Assembly (NCBI GenBank): GCA_027382625.1 | Contig: JAJKFJ010021710.1 | Coordinates: 59,870-123,869 of the forward strand | DNA length: 64,000 nt | Source: Tetmemena sp. SeJ-2015 | Taxonomy: Eukaryota > Ciliophora > Spirotrichea > Sporadotrichida > Oxytrichidae | Direction: 5' to 3' | Shown here: in pieces, positions 41,475 through 53,459 of the stretch | How the letters are laid out: each line of letters begins with the position of its first letter | How positions within the stretch are numbered: position 1 is the first letter of the stretch | Position numbers and translations under genes: made by a program | The notes under the pieces: generated by a model | Seen by the model: the letters and a program-made list of their open reading frames with translations, nothing else | The model's database searches: none | What the model was told of the DNA's origin: nothing

Positions 41475-42554
41475 ATGTCGTTACTCACGTCACTTGCAAG
41501 AAGAAGATTTTCAGAGCAGGTAATCCAGCAACAAAAAGGCCAGTTTAGAAGAGCTATCTACGCTGGAAGTTTTGATCCTCCTTCAAATGGCCATTTGGAT
41601 ATCATTGAAAGAGGACTTTAATTATGTGATGAACTGCATGTCGGAGTCGCCATCAATAATACTTATTTATTTTACAAAGAAGTAATCATAAATATAGATC
41701 TAACTTATTTAAAGGCCTATATTTTCATTAGAGGAAAGAATCAGACTACTTAGAAAAATAACTCACAATAGAGATAATGTTAAGATAGTTGGAATAGAAG
41801 GATTACTAGTAGACTATGCCTAATAGAATAACATAGACTGCTTTGTAACATATCTTTATATTATAAGATATAGCTAAAAATTTTATGGAAAATCAAATTA
41901 TATATTAAGTTAAAATGGATTTAATCAGCTTCAGTTAAAGTGTCTCTGATTTGAATAAATATTACACTATTCGATAAAGCATAAAATTCTTAGAGCTTTA
42001 TATCCTTGAAAATTTTGTGTTTGAATGCTTAATCAAGAGTTATTAGTGACACAAAAATTTATAAAGTAGACATTTGGAGTTTGGGAATTTGCGCACATTA
42101 TATTTTGCTGATGAAAGGTGTTGAGATGATGATTGCTATAAAACAAGCTGCAGATCATAGGGTGAATCTGTGATTTTTAAACAGACACAAAGTTGCAACT
42201 CCACATTTATTATTTTAGCCAATCACTGATTTTAATTAAACTTTTAAGTATATTATAGATAAGAGGAATAAGATCTTTCGCTGATTTTGATAGCGAATTT
42301 TCAATGGGAATCATTATTGCATTTATAAAAGGTTTAACTTATGTTTAAGTATAATAAATATGTGTGATAATAGAAGACTAAGTGGGAGGGAAACCATCTT
42401 CCTTATGGCAAGCAGCAGTAGAGTGCACATCTCTTCTTCAAGAATAAGAGAGCTATCTATGTATGGAAAGAAACTAGACAACTTCGTACCAGAAGCAATT
42501 GAAGAAGAAGTTTACGATCACTTATTCACTGTATATCATTAAAACGGACATTGA
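41475..42554 (+). CDS. phosphopantetheine adenylyltransferase (CoaD-like)
   Basis: ATG 41475 reads [20 protein letters not shown], then [20 protein letters not shown] (nucleotidyltransferase GSFDP..NGH motif), [85 protein letters not shown] and [14 protein letters not shown] (ISSS motif). This aligns along the whole bacterial CoaD; it converts 4'-phosphopantetheine and ATP to dephospho-CoA. The N-terminal 25 residues could be an organelle presequence. A 16-nt GT-AG intron follows FYKE (GTAATCATAAATATAG). A second, 22-nt intron (41845 to 42258 in the germline) is itself split by an IES. A further insert of about 46 bp follows FSMG (42318-42360). Stop TGA 42552-42554. Confidence 0.92.
41866..42257 (+). 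other. 392-bp IES inside an intron, pointer TATATTATA
   Basis: The 9-mer occurs at 41857-41865 and 42249-42257. After excision a 22-nt intron GTAACAT...TTATAG remains, whose removal joins NIDCF to IRGIRSF. The insert is a kinase-derived repeat. Confidence 0.85.
41870..42245 (+). repeat. kinase-derived dispersed repeat, copy F
   Basis: Best-preserved copy: [20 protein letters not shown] then [20 protein letters not shown], resembling kinase subdomains VIII-X. It fills the IES of the CoaD-like gene. Confidence 0.7.
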
Positions 42555-43096
42555 TTTTTAAAATCATCTCAATTCTTTAAATCCATCATTCAAGTTAATC
42601 AAATATTAAAATCATTTAGGACTCCACTATAAGAGACCTAGAAAAGCCTCTCAGCAAGTGATATTAAAATAATTTTTGCTGAACGAAACATTAACTGAAA
42701 GACTATATATAATTTTATGCCAAAGATCATGAATTTGAAAAACGAAATTATTTTTTTTAGAAGCATAAGGTTTCATTAATTTTTGTCAAGCAATCATTTT
42801 AAAGAATACTGATTAAATGAATATATTTGTTGAGAATAAAATTCTTAACTTGTTATGATCTTTTTCGAACATCTTTCTCACTTAAAATAATTTAAACTTT
42901 CTTTTTTGTCAGTTCTTCAATTATTCCAAGAAAAATAAAAGAATCAACAGCGATCCAATATTGATAATCTAATAATATAGGAAGGATTGGCATAGATAAT
43001 CGTGGGTTATTTTTTCTTATAAATACATTGTATTTGCTTCCTTGTTGGTTGATTAATAATATATTCAAATTAAATTTTGAAGTTAAATTAATTTAT
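42555..43096. other. AT-rich spacer
   Basis: No supported gene. Confidence 0.4.
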
Positions 43097-43440
43097 ATGT
43101 CTACTATCACAAAGACACAACAAAATCAGCCTCTAAAACTAGCTCAAGCTCAAAAACTTGAAGGTGACCATGAAGGAGTGTCCAGATTAAAAATGCTATA
43201 CCTCCTGATCAGCAGAGACTCAACTTCAATGGCAAGCTCAAAGAATTACAAAAGTATGCTTGCATTTGCGCACTTTTGAACATCAACAAGATTACATCAA
43301 GCGCATGAACAACTCTCACCGGCTAAAAAATACAAAAGGAGTCAAAACTCATCCTCATCAAGGAACTTCTTAAAGAGCAGACTTAAAAACTAAAACTAAG
43401 TCCGAAGACTTGCTCTTCATAATCTTCACCCTGATCTAGT
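43097..43440 (+). pseudogene. degenerate ubiquitin-like sequence
   Basis: ATG 43097 opens MSTITKTQQNQPLKLAQAQK. One frame later a stretch reads IPPDQQRLNFNGK, the ubiquitin signature IPPDQQRL, followed by a poorly matching tail. A frame change in a run of five A separates it from the preceding part, and no GG terminus is visible. Either a decayed ubiquitin-family copy or a segment of a scrambled ubiquitin-like gene. Confidence 0.4.
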
Positions 43441-43704
43441 AGGTCCTGGCTACCTCATTAAATTTAAAAGCATAATGCATTAAAAACTAATTATAATTTA
43501 ATTATATTTTACTTTTCTCTTTCCCTCTATCTTCATTAAAGCGCAACGAGGCAAACCGCATCCTTTTTTGAGTAAAATTTAGTATGCTTATATTGGTTTA
43601 GTTTACTTTAAAATTTAAGGTCTTCATTGTAAAAGATAAGTGATTTTATTTAAACTAGTTTTCTTTTTTTAATACTATCTTTATCTCGATCCCTCCAAAT
43701 TTTA

Positions 43705-46700
43705 TCAAAAGTAAATATAAAGATAAAATATAAAAAGTAATAATGGATCAAGTTGAGGACTAAGGATAGTAGTACTAAGTTTAAATAAAATATAAAGAGT
43801 ATTATTTGAATTAGTTGAGTTGTAGTCATTAGCATGGAAAGGTGCATCAGGTCCGAAGAAAACAATAGTGCTAATTAAGTAGTAGGCTACTGTGAACAAC
43901 ATTTGGAGAGACAATACCATCCTAAATATTTTGTTCTTAGTTAGTTTATAGAGCAAGGTTTAGTTTGGAGATTCAAACCCAATAGCATTTTATTTTAAAG
44001 CAAGATATGCCAACATCACTAGTAGATAAGAGCAGTTGAATTTGTGCTCCTGCTCAAACGTCAAATTCCAGTAAAGATAGTTACTCTTTAGCTAATAGTA
44101 ATTTCCATAGAGAATCTTTTCGTATTAATCGACAATAGTTTCTGAGTGTACATCTTAATTGAATTCTTTAGCATAGAATACTGGGAAGTGCACTCTGAAA
44201 TTATCAATGGCCTCTCTGATGTAGTACATTCTCACTCCATACATCATAGCAAAGCACAAAAAGATTTTAATCAGAGAAGACTTTATAATGAAGATTGCAA
44301 AATCTAGATAGGACAGATACTTAGGACTGAGTACGTGTCTTTTCATTATAGAGTTCTTAGTGGGTCTTGACATGCATGAAAATGAAAACAAGGGAATGAA
44401 AGCAAATAGTACGTACACTGCCTCCAATTTGTCTATATAATTATGCAACCCCAGAATCAAGTCCATAAACAATAGCAAAAATACTAGCAAGTAAAGGAAT
44501 ATCGCCAAAAGAGAAGCCTACTCAACTGACTCTCTTAATCTCCTTGCTTCTCTAAAAACTGAAAAGAAGAAGTATATGTTCGTATTTGCATCGAACACAA
44601 AAGTACAGGCAAGTGAGTTTATAGCTGCACTTAATCTTTCAAGCTTTGTAGGGGTATATTCTGCCTTAAAATGAGAGTTATTTCCATTCATTAGCTTTTA
44701 TCGCTACTAGTTCTAAGATCAATATAATTAAAATTACTAACATAATTTTAAACAAAAGTAATTTAATTTTATATATAAACAGAATTATTATAATGACCAG
44801 CTTTTTTTTTTAAAAAATAGAAAGTTTGAAATTATAAAATCAAACTTATTTTTATCTTATTTGTATTAAATTAATATTAAAATAGCATAATTTTTCTTAT
44901 CATAAAAGCAAATAATTTTTATCTTCAGCAAATATAAAAATACTTTGCTCTTATGAAATAAATTTAATATAAGATATTCTTCCATTACACCTGAAGCATC
45001 GATATTAGGGCTCTATCATCATTCCAACAGCCACGTTAGCTTATTAGAAGATATGTAGATTTTCTGAATTCATAATGTTTCCGATGCAGCAAACAACATC
45101 TCCATTTTCTTGATAAATCTAGAACATTGAATTAATATTAACTATCAGTTTGAAGTAGTTGTTTCTGATGAAGAGTCGCAGAATAATGGGACTTAAAGAG
45201 GAATCTTATCAACCTCCTCGATATGCTTCTTGATGCCATCTATTCCATAAGGCAGAATCAGATGGCCATCTTGATTGTACAATTTAGTAAAGTCAGATGG
45301 GTTTTCAGCCAAACTAATCCAAGCATTCCATTCACTATCAATACCTAACTCCTTTGCAAATGTCTTAGTTTCTAGAACTCCCTCTTTTGAAAACAAAACT
45401 CCTCTGATTCCTGCATCTTGAAGGCTCTCAAACAATTTATTAGCTTCCTGCTTCTTGTGATGCTTTATCCCAATAATCCCTAAGAATATTTGGTTTTTCT
45501 GTGAGCTCTGCAAAGATTCTCTTATTTTTTCAGGTCTCTAGGGATTTTTATGCTCTATTAAATTCTGAAGATTAGGAGTCAATGGTTTATAAGAGAAGCC
45601 TATAGTCACAAAATCTGAAGCTTTCCATTAGAAAAGAATATCTTTTATGTGATCTTGAACTTTTTTATTGAGAGGAACTACTTTTTCTCCGTTCCAATAA
45701 TCTGAACATGAATTGAAGATAAAATATTATAAATAATGTTTGCCTCTCCTCTGCTAAATATAAAATATATTTATTTTAAGTCTCTCCATTTATACTGATT
45801 CGCAAGTATAAATATTTTATTAGTTTATGCTATAATACATTTATTTAACAATTAAAATAATGAAGCTTGTTTTTTTTATTTTTCATAAATTTAAAATTAA
45901 TCCGCAATATTCTGAAATGTTGAATTCAGGAAAAAATAATTTTATAGAATTTTTAAATATGTTTTTACCAATATAGATTGAAGCAACTAAATATATTAGA
46001 GAGAATGATATCTTTAATGTATAATTCCTGATAATTAATAGCATAGGTGAACCGTTTTGTCATAAGAATAGCTAATGGAGCTTATTGCAAGGACTGTCAA
46101 ATTATTTGACAAGAATCAACGATAAAATATGACAATTGCTCCTAGTAGGTTACTTGTGCTGTGAATTGCTCTAGCCAACTGTCATCGCCAAGACTGCGTA
46201 AGGGAATTACTACTACTCTCAAATCGAGTATTCCCTTCCAGAAGACTTGGTCTGCCGTCTCTAGATTTTGCTTAGAGAGCTGAGGAGCGACCAGATGCAA
46301 GGATCAGCACTGGAGGAAAGGAATTCCTTTTGTGACGCCCAGCTGACTCAACAATTTTCAACAAAGTAAGTAGCCCTCGAAGTTGCTAGCATCTTCCTCC
46401 GCCTTTTCTATATAATATCAGCAATTAATTTAAAATTTAAATAATTAAAACATTATTTTTAAAGTGTTGATTATAAAAATCGTATTTATATATTTTTACA
46501 TGCTAAATGTTTATAGCTTAGAACTTGACTTGTCTTTTACGACTGTAGTAACGATATGAGAAAACTTCTGAGATTTTTCAAGTTGCATTTTCTTTAAATT
46601 CTTTTAGTCAACAAAGATATCTTTTCCTTTGTGAGATAGCTCGCTTTTTATGGACTTTATTTCCAAAGGATCTTCTTCTTAAAGCTCAGGCATGCTTCCT

Positions 46701-48935
46701 CCCTTGTCACTTTTGCTGAGAGCATCAAAGTTTAAGTGACTCTTTTCTTCAAGATCTATAACCTTCTTTGCTTCCATATTTCTTTTCTCTTTCTTTTGAA
46801 GCTATTAAGATTTTTTTATATTCCAAACTGACCCAAGAACTTCGTAGTTATGGAATGAGTTGTCAGTATGTCCAATTAATTTAGATAAAGCACACACGCA
46901 ATCCTGATGAGCTTCTGCTTCTCTTTCCATTGCATTTATGAAATGAAACCCTATTTCATTTTTGATTTAGTCCTTTTGAGCTTAGCTCTTAGTAAATATT
47001 TCTTTTAGCTGAAATTCGCTGTCAGTTTCTTTGGGATTTCTGGAAAGCATCATAGCAAGACCAAGAGCCTTTATCAAGCTTACATATTCTTTTTAAGCAA
47101 GAGGATTTTCAAACGAGTACACATCTTCTTCAGTTTTAACATGGGAGTCATGAATCAAGTCAAATACTACTTTCTGCTCTTAGTTATCTATTAATCCTAT
47201 TTCATCCACATATTTACTAGTGTCTGCTATTATTCCTTCCTTATCTACAAATGCTAACACTGACACTGAACTTAACGCTGCCACTACGTTATTCAAATGG
47301 TTAGACCCACTTCTTGCATAGTTCCAAAAATGTCTCCAATTCTTTGTAATCCCTCTGTTCTGGAAATCGTAATTTTTATAGAAGGAATCTGTCCTCACAA
47401 ATCCAGTCATCATTTACTGCCATCTTTCATTCTTCTTTATTCTTTTTCTTTCTCTTCTTCGTATCTTCTTTTGATTTTACTTCCCACATCTCATGCTAAC
47501 AATATATACTAATTATTGGATGAATAAGATAGGGTAATCATGAATAAGAGATTAAAAATGAAGTGTTTGTATATGTGGTGGGAGTGGACTTGATGATCAG
47601 GGCGTAACAGTAGTGGATATGATTAAATTAATCCCTATTCCCATTAATTTCAAATTATTTAAAATTCATAAATTAACGATTTATCTGATATAATATCGAG
47701 ATACTCTCAATTAATAATCATATCTCAAAGTACATCATCAAGTGAATTGCACTCAACAACCTTAATCACAGAATTCATTGGTCGCAAGAGGGCACCTAAA
47801 TTCTATTAGTCTAGGACAAGCATCAGCGCAAAAATATAAATTTGAATTATAGGCAAAGATGGGCTGCAGTCTTCAATTACATTTGCCAATTAAATCTCAT
47901 ACCTAAAATAATTCGTTTTGGGGTGGAATGATATATTTATATCAGGGTTATTTCGCATTAATCTTTTTTTTATCAACCGGTGATAATCATTTCGTATTTG
48001 AGCCATAATGCAAAAGAAGCAGAATATCTATCTGAGTTCGATCTATTAGTGCTTCTTTTTCTTTTTAAGTTTATTCAACAAAGGCTTATCCAATATTATA
48101 CTATTGTTCATAGACTCCTTATTCAGACTGGTAGTCTGCTTCTTTAATAGCTTGTAGAAATTAGTACTCCCTGTCAACTTCTTATTGTAATCGTCAAACT
48201 GTAAGGAATTGAACAAAGTAATTATACAATATATTATTTTAATTTAAAATTTAATTTTATAACTTTTCTTAAACTAAATTTAGCATAATTTCTGTCATTT
48301 TTAAAGAAATATCTATTATAAATGAGCATATAAATCTTTTTTAAACTCTATATCTCTTATCAGTACTTAAATAAGGATTATTTTTAAGAGAATTAGACCC
48401 ATTATTTTAGCAATATATCTCTAATATATCTAAACTAAATCCTCTCCCATAAACATTGCAATAATATGATTTTCATGTTGTATCTATTTGATTAAAGCAG
48501 ATTAATAAGAGAATAATATACATTCTCTTTAAAAATGCTTTTGATTTCTCAATAATTCTGAATATACATTTAACTGTTTAATTATGAGAGCATTAGCCCA
48601 TGCCTCACAAATTAAAAATATCTGAGGCACAATAAATGAATACCCTATAAGGGTAAGATACACGCTTTTGTCAAAATAATCTAGAGACTTTCGCTGATAA
48701 ATGAAAGCAATATTTATAGACACACAAACTATCCATCCAACAGCTTAGAATATGGTTACTATCTTCTCTGCCAGCTGCACATTAGAGAAGTATAGCAAGT
48801 TCTTTGAAAAATTCTTCCTTGACTCCATATTGTTAATGAATTCAGTCATATCAGTAATGCATGGAGTGGTCTGAACTTCAAACAGTTTGTATTCCTTTTT
48901 CTGCCTCTCACTAAATATTTTAAACATCATTATAC
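43705..48935 (-). CDS. TMEM94-like P-type-ATPase relative, multi-segment
   Basis: Minus-strand segments in order: KLFEVQTTPCITDMTEFINN with two membrane helices (about 48900-48530); a Lys-rich linker (48210-47990); VAALSSVSVLAFVDKEGIIA (about 47290-47210; DKEG replaces the DKTG phosphorylation motif) with a long cytosolic part to 46510; SCSDYWNGEKVVPLNKKVQD (45720) through DAGIRGVLFSKEGVLETKTF and GIDSEWNAWISLAENPSD, then DKIPLQVPLFCDSSSETTTS and GDVVCCIGNIMNSENLHIF (to about 44985). An uninterrupted 328-residue stretch follows (44691 to TGA 43707-43705) with several helices and RPTKNSIMKRHVLSPKYL. Spacing and motifs match metazoan TMEM94, an ER magnesium-transport P-type-ATPase-like protein. 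The N-terminal actuator part may be the segment at 51.7 kb. Confidence 0.75.
46075..46430 (+). CDS. plus-strand coding segment inside the TMEM94-like gene
   Basis: A GC-richer (about 46%) stretch, open on the plus strand in the ciliate code: LLLVGYLCCELLQPTVIAKT, NYYYSQIEYSLPEDLVCRLQ, LLRELRSDQMQGSALEERNS, QLTQQFSTKQVALEVASIFL. A candidate start MELIARTVKLFDKNQRQN lies at 46075 in a different frame, so an intron/IES intervenes. It sits between two minus-strand segments of the TMEM94-like gene. Family unknown. The complement is partly open too, so strand is not certain. Confidence 0.45.
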
Positions 48936-48979
48936 TTACAAGGCATCACTTGGATCTTCTGTATCCATATTTTCTAACC

Positions 48980-50073
48980 CATTTCTTTAATGAACTTGTC
49001 TAAGAATGTCATCTATTCCTGTCAATTAAACTACTTGCCCTTTTCCAAAGAACTTAGGATCTTAGGAATTTATCTAAGGAGTTTTTGAAACACCTAGTCC
49101 ATAAAGCTGTGAAGAGTTACTAAAAAATTTGAAATAATTAGTTATCCTTCTTTTTTGGAATCCCTTCAACATTAAAATATAATTTGATAATAATAAAATC
49201 AAAATATTTATAATTTAGAGCATGTAAGTTTCTAGTGATATTTTCATTCTGCAGGATGTCGCTGCTTTTATTGAGAGCACTTATTTTCTATGAGGAGTTA
49301 GATACTGTATTCCTGCCTATCTTATTGTAGCTGCTATCATCTTTGTTAACTGTGTTTGAATCTTAAAGTAAAGTAAAGTAAAATTTGAGGAATGTAAATT
49401 AATAATAATTTTTAAAAACCAGCACTAATCGTACTAGTTAAGAATCACGATATACCATCCTATGTAAGTTTGCGTTATATTAAGTTTTTGTAGGGATATT
49501 TATACCCCAGAGGACAACCGCTAGAATTAAAATTTCCTACATTTGCTGGGAACTGTCTCCTTTCTCATTCTGCTTCCAGCTTTTTGTTTGAATCTTAAAT
49601 TTAACATACAAAGTTTAAATCTCAATTTAAAAAAAATATTCCCCTACAAAATAACGATTATTTTATGTGATAGAATTTTTTTCATTAACATAGACAAAAT
49701 TGAAAAATCTATATTTAACCTTTTTGCATGGAATTAAATTTTATTTATAACCATAACTTAATTGCTATTAAGACTATTGACTACAATTTTCCATGCTTTG
49801 GTTTCATCGTCACTAAGCAGCACATAGAGCACATTGAACACACTCAATTTTATGTTTCGCTCAAACTTTTCAAATGAAGTCATATCCTATTGAACATAAT
49901 AACACTTACAAAAACGTTTTAGAAGAAAAGATTTATGGCAATAGACTTCCTCGTCTTCAATGTTGCCATGCTTGCACAAAAATTAAATTGTTTCTTACAA
50001 ATTCTCTTAATTTTTAAATTTACTTGCCATTTTTATTAGAATTACCCTTAGAATTTTTATTAGGATTTGCCAT
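48980..50073 (-). CDS. unknown protein, N-terminal segments
   Basis: ATG 50073 reads MANPNKNSKGNSNKNGK, then LREFVRNNLIFVCKHGNIED. A 23-nt GT-AG intron (ends TTCAATAG) leads to MTSFEKFERNIKLSVFNVLY and DETKAWKIVVNSLNSN. Later patches: TVNKDDSSYNKIGRNTVSNS and FQKLLRQIPKILSSLEKGKQ, where an in-frame TGA is removed by an 18-bp insert with pointer TAG before MTFLDKFIKEMGQKIW. Could be its own gene or an upstream part of the TMEM94-like gene on the same strand. Family not recognised. Confidence 0.5.
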
Positions 50074-50584
50074 GATTGAAAAATAAGGTCTTTGGTCTTA
50101 TTCTTAAAAATAATTATTTAATGTTGTTTTAACTTTCATATTAAATTATTTCTAGTGTAAAATTATAATGAATTTGAGATATTCTCAATATACTTTAAAT
50201 TATTACCTTAAATTTAATAATTATTCATTTTCAAATAAATTCCCAATATGCTGATAAATTTAAATACGTGTAGGCTCTCTTAGGATGCTTGAATTGAAAA
50301 TGATGGTATTAGCTATAACTTAATAGCATAACTGTTGCAAAATGTTTTTTGACTTCCTCTTCATATGTCTCTGATTTTTTAACGTTCACTTTAAAATTAA
50401 TCTTTCTTGATATTTTAATTTTTTGACCGCTTGCTCTTATAATTGTCCCACCATGGTTTTTCATGTTTTTGAGTTAGTTTTGTGTTCTAATAGTTTACTG
50501 GAGGAGAGAATGTGGTTCTTGCTGTATCTGACTAGCTTGAGTCAAATCTCATATATTGGTTTTTAATGCTGTTGTTTATTTTAA

Positions 50585-50840
50585 ATGCTATGTCTGTTGT
50601 CCGAAGATGATAACGAAGATAAAGCAGCTTGTCAAGTAGTTCAAGAAAAACAAATAGAGCCAACTCTTAAGGATTTCAACCTCCTTTTTCCATTTTAAGA
50701 TTAGTTTATTTATTAAGTTCAAAAGAATATCAAAAAGGCATAGGAGAGCCTCAGCCACTAAATTAAAGACAATATTATATTGTATCTTGTAAAATCAGAT
50801 TAATTTTGTATTAAATTATGCAAAATATTGAGAGAAAATA
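50585..50840 (+). CDS. unknown protein, first segment
   Basis: ATG 50585 reads MLCLLSEDDNEDKAACQVVQ then EPTLKDFNLLFPFQDQFIYQ and a helical Gln/Lys-rich stretch (NIKKAQESLSHQIKDNI). Open well past 50840 but the sequence becomes AT-rich. The 3' end is not found. It lies on the opposite strand to the surrounding genes. Confidence 0.45.
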
Positions 50841-51719
50841 ATTTAATTTTATTTATTCATATTTAAAATCAATTAATTAAATAAAATAATTTAAGTTATC
50901 TATTGATAATTATAATAAAATATAATACTTTGCACCTTCTATTTAAATTTAAATTGAATGGGATGATAGATCTGCATTAACAGAAGTCGAATCTTCATAG
51001 AATTTAATATTCAATTTTATTGTTATTATATAAATTATATAATCATTAGTCTATTATTTAGCAAAAAAATTAAATAATAGTCTAAGGAAAAAAAATAAGA
51101 AATAGATGACATTCATTACTTCTTTTTACTCAACCAAATATTCATGATTATATGTAATGAAATCGTATAATTTTGCAGGCTAAATTGGAATTTTGAATGA
51201 TTGTTAATTTATGTTTTGTGAATCTTTCCTTAGTAATTGTATTTGAAAAGTCTTATAAAATAATGGTATTCACTTAACAGGATCGTATTATAAATTGATA
51301 TCCGTTGAAGGAGTGGGAATACATAAATTTAATTATTAAAGCAAATTCGGAGAGAGGTTAAAGAACTGAAACTTCATAGGTTTATTAAAGCCTATGCCAA
51401 TTTTTCTTCTATATAAATACGTGAATGACTAATTTAATCGCCATTTTAAACTATTCTATTTTTTAAACTATCTTATTTCTTGGAAATTTGTATAATTGTA
51501 TACAAGGCCATCTCATTTATGTATCCCTTTCATAATCTCTACTTTAAATGTTAGCTGAATTTTCTGTAGGTTATTTTTAGCAATATAACGAGATTAAGAG
51601 TCAAACCTGAGTAAGTCAAAATAAGACTCGCCAATTTTTATATATGTATATAAAATGTAGTTAGTTTATATGCCATCGCTAAATGGAAAGTAAATTTCAT
51701 AAATAAGTTAAATTAAAGA

Positions 51720-51845
51720 TTAGAATTTAATCAAAGCAGGCGCGACATCACCTGGAAAAAGCTTAATTATATCACCTTTAGCAAGAGTGTTGTTTGGTAT
51801 CTTTCTCCATTTACCTCTTCGCAGCGTCCAAGTAAAACAATTTTG
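51720..51845 (-). CDS. P-type-ATPase actuator-domain segment (TMEM94-like)
   Basis: A short minus-strand segment reads TWTLRRGKWRKIPNNTLAKG then DIIKLFPGDVAPALIKF. The (V/A)xGDI..L.PGD.APAD-type motif is the actuator domain of P-type ATPases and resembles the TMEM94 counterpart. Very likely the N-terminal portion of the gene at 43.7-48.9 kb, separated by about 2.8 kb of eliminated or foreign segments; that link is inference. Confidence 0.6.
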   Translation of the reverse strand, partial: QNCFTWTLRRGKWRKIPNNTLAKGDIIKLFPGDVAPALIKF

Positions 51846-52489
51846 ATAGTAAGAAAACTTTAAAATAATATCAAGCTTACTCCTATTTTAAAAACATCCT
51901 TTATAATATTTAATAAAAAAATTCTTAAAGAAAATTTTTATTATAAATTATTGAAAGCTCCAGTAAAATTATAAATTTTGAGAATTACTTTATTTATTTG
52001 GTGCTAATTTAGTAAGTTGATTATAAGATAGAATTTTAATCCCAATTGATATAGTTTAATTGAATAATTATATCTTCAGATACTGGCTTATATTTTCTAT
52101 AGTAAAGTATAAAATATTGTCACATATTATGCTTGGTTCCTTGTTGATTGTGAGTATTACTTGCTCTTTCTTCCGCATTCTATTCTTAATTTTATCATAT
52201 GAGAATTTAAAGTACATGGCTATTCTTCTTCAGTTCAAAAATTAATTCAGCCATTGTAATCCTCAAATTTTAGTAATTCTTTTAGAAAAATAGAAGATTG
52301 TAAAAAATCTAAGCACTAATTAAATAAGAGTAAAATATTACCAAAACCAAATATTTGAAATAATATGAAACGAAATCAATTAAAATTGGAGGTTATTTAA
52401 AATATTTAATTTAAATTCGTAAAATAGTCCTCAAGCTACATCTTAATCGATTGCTTACATTATAATTATAATTTAATAAATATAGAGTT
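51846..52489. other. AT-rich spacer
   Basis: No supported gene. A hydrophobic plus frame at 52060-52245 is thought to be chance. Confidence 0.4.
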
Positions 52490-52845
52490 AAAAATGAAGG
52501 CCTTCTAAATGAGATAGATGGCTCAACATTAGGCTTGTTCGATAGCTCTTTAAATTATAAGATGATTAAATTCTACAACCCATATGATAGGAGGTCTCTA
52601 TGAAGAGATTTAGATACTACAAATTTTGAACAAATTAATTATCCAAATTCATAATTTATGTCAGAGGTAACTCTTTACAAAGACCTTCTACTAAGAAGTT
52701 GCAAGGATGAATTTTTTTGCTTTTTATTTCATGCTAATTGTAATAATTTCACCCCAATATCTCACATTAATCTACCAAGAATTTCAAATTATATATTTAA
52801 ATATTTGTCTTTTTTTAAAATTCTCAGCTATATTAAAAAACTAAT
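52490..52845 (-). repeat. kinase-derived dispersed repeat, copy G
   Basis: Similar to the 28-kb copy (GGAGGTCTCTATGAAGAGATTT, AAGAAGTTGCAAGGAT) and ending AAAATTCTCAGCTATATT. Confidence 0.6.
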
Positions 52846-53158
52846 TTATTCTTTGAGATTCCTTTTTAGCTAAATTTGAAATAGAGATATGAATTTTTCA
52901 ATGCTATAAATCCTAATTTCTGTGTCTCATTGCTATAGAAATTTATGCTGGAGAATCAAAGTATATACTTATTATTTATATTTGAGATGCTAAGATAATT
53001 TAAATATTAATTTATTCTATTTTCATTATAATGTTAATTTATAATGCCTCTGCTAAAACAAACTTTATAAAATAAATTGCTCAATTAACTATGTGCTATC
53101 GATTCCACTAAAAAAATTAGAAAATATTTATGAATTTAATATATTATAATAGCTCTTG

Positions 53159-53459
53159 TACCGGTTGCTATTTTTTCCTCCCTTTTCCGCGCCTGATCAG
53201 AATTGGACGTTGGGTTTTTGCGGTGACCTCTCGGAAAGCCGGTGGATTTCAGATCGACATCAGTGGAGCTAGATTGGCAAGACCACGTAGAGATCCTCCT
53301 CCATCTCTATAAAGGGAGGTAGTGCGTCATCACTAACTAACTGACGATGGGCTTTCGCGGTGACGTGGCACAACTGATCAAGGAATCACGCCTGTGAATT
53401 ACTTAAAATCGATTAAGTATTATATGCCCGTTAGGGGTGCTTAATTCCTAATAAATTAA
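53159..53459. mobile_element. SINE-like insertion, 13-bp TSD, possible SRP-RNA relation
   Basis: A 301-bp GC-rich island flanked by ATAATAGCTCTTG at 53146-53158 and 53460-53472, with an AT-rich 3' end (CCTAATAAATTAA). No protein frame of substance. It contains GCGGTGACCTCTCGG (about 53220) and, 150 bp on, CTGATCAAGG-AATCACGCCTGTGAAT (about 53374-53399); both resemble conserved blocks of 7SL/SRP RNA in the same order. An internal partial duplication GGG-T/C-TTT-GCGGTGAC occurs at 53212-53228 and 53349-53365. The TSD is firm, the SRP link a lead only. Confidence 0.65.

Noticed and set aside
52060..52245. Plus-strand hydrophobic 61-residue frame
   Set aside because: AT-driven hydrophobic composition without start context, and no continuation in the ciliate code.
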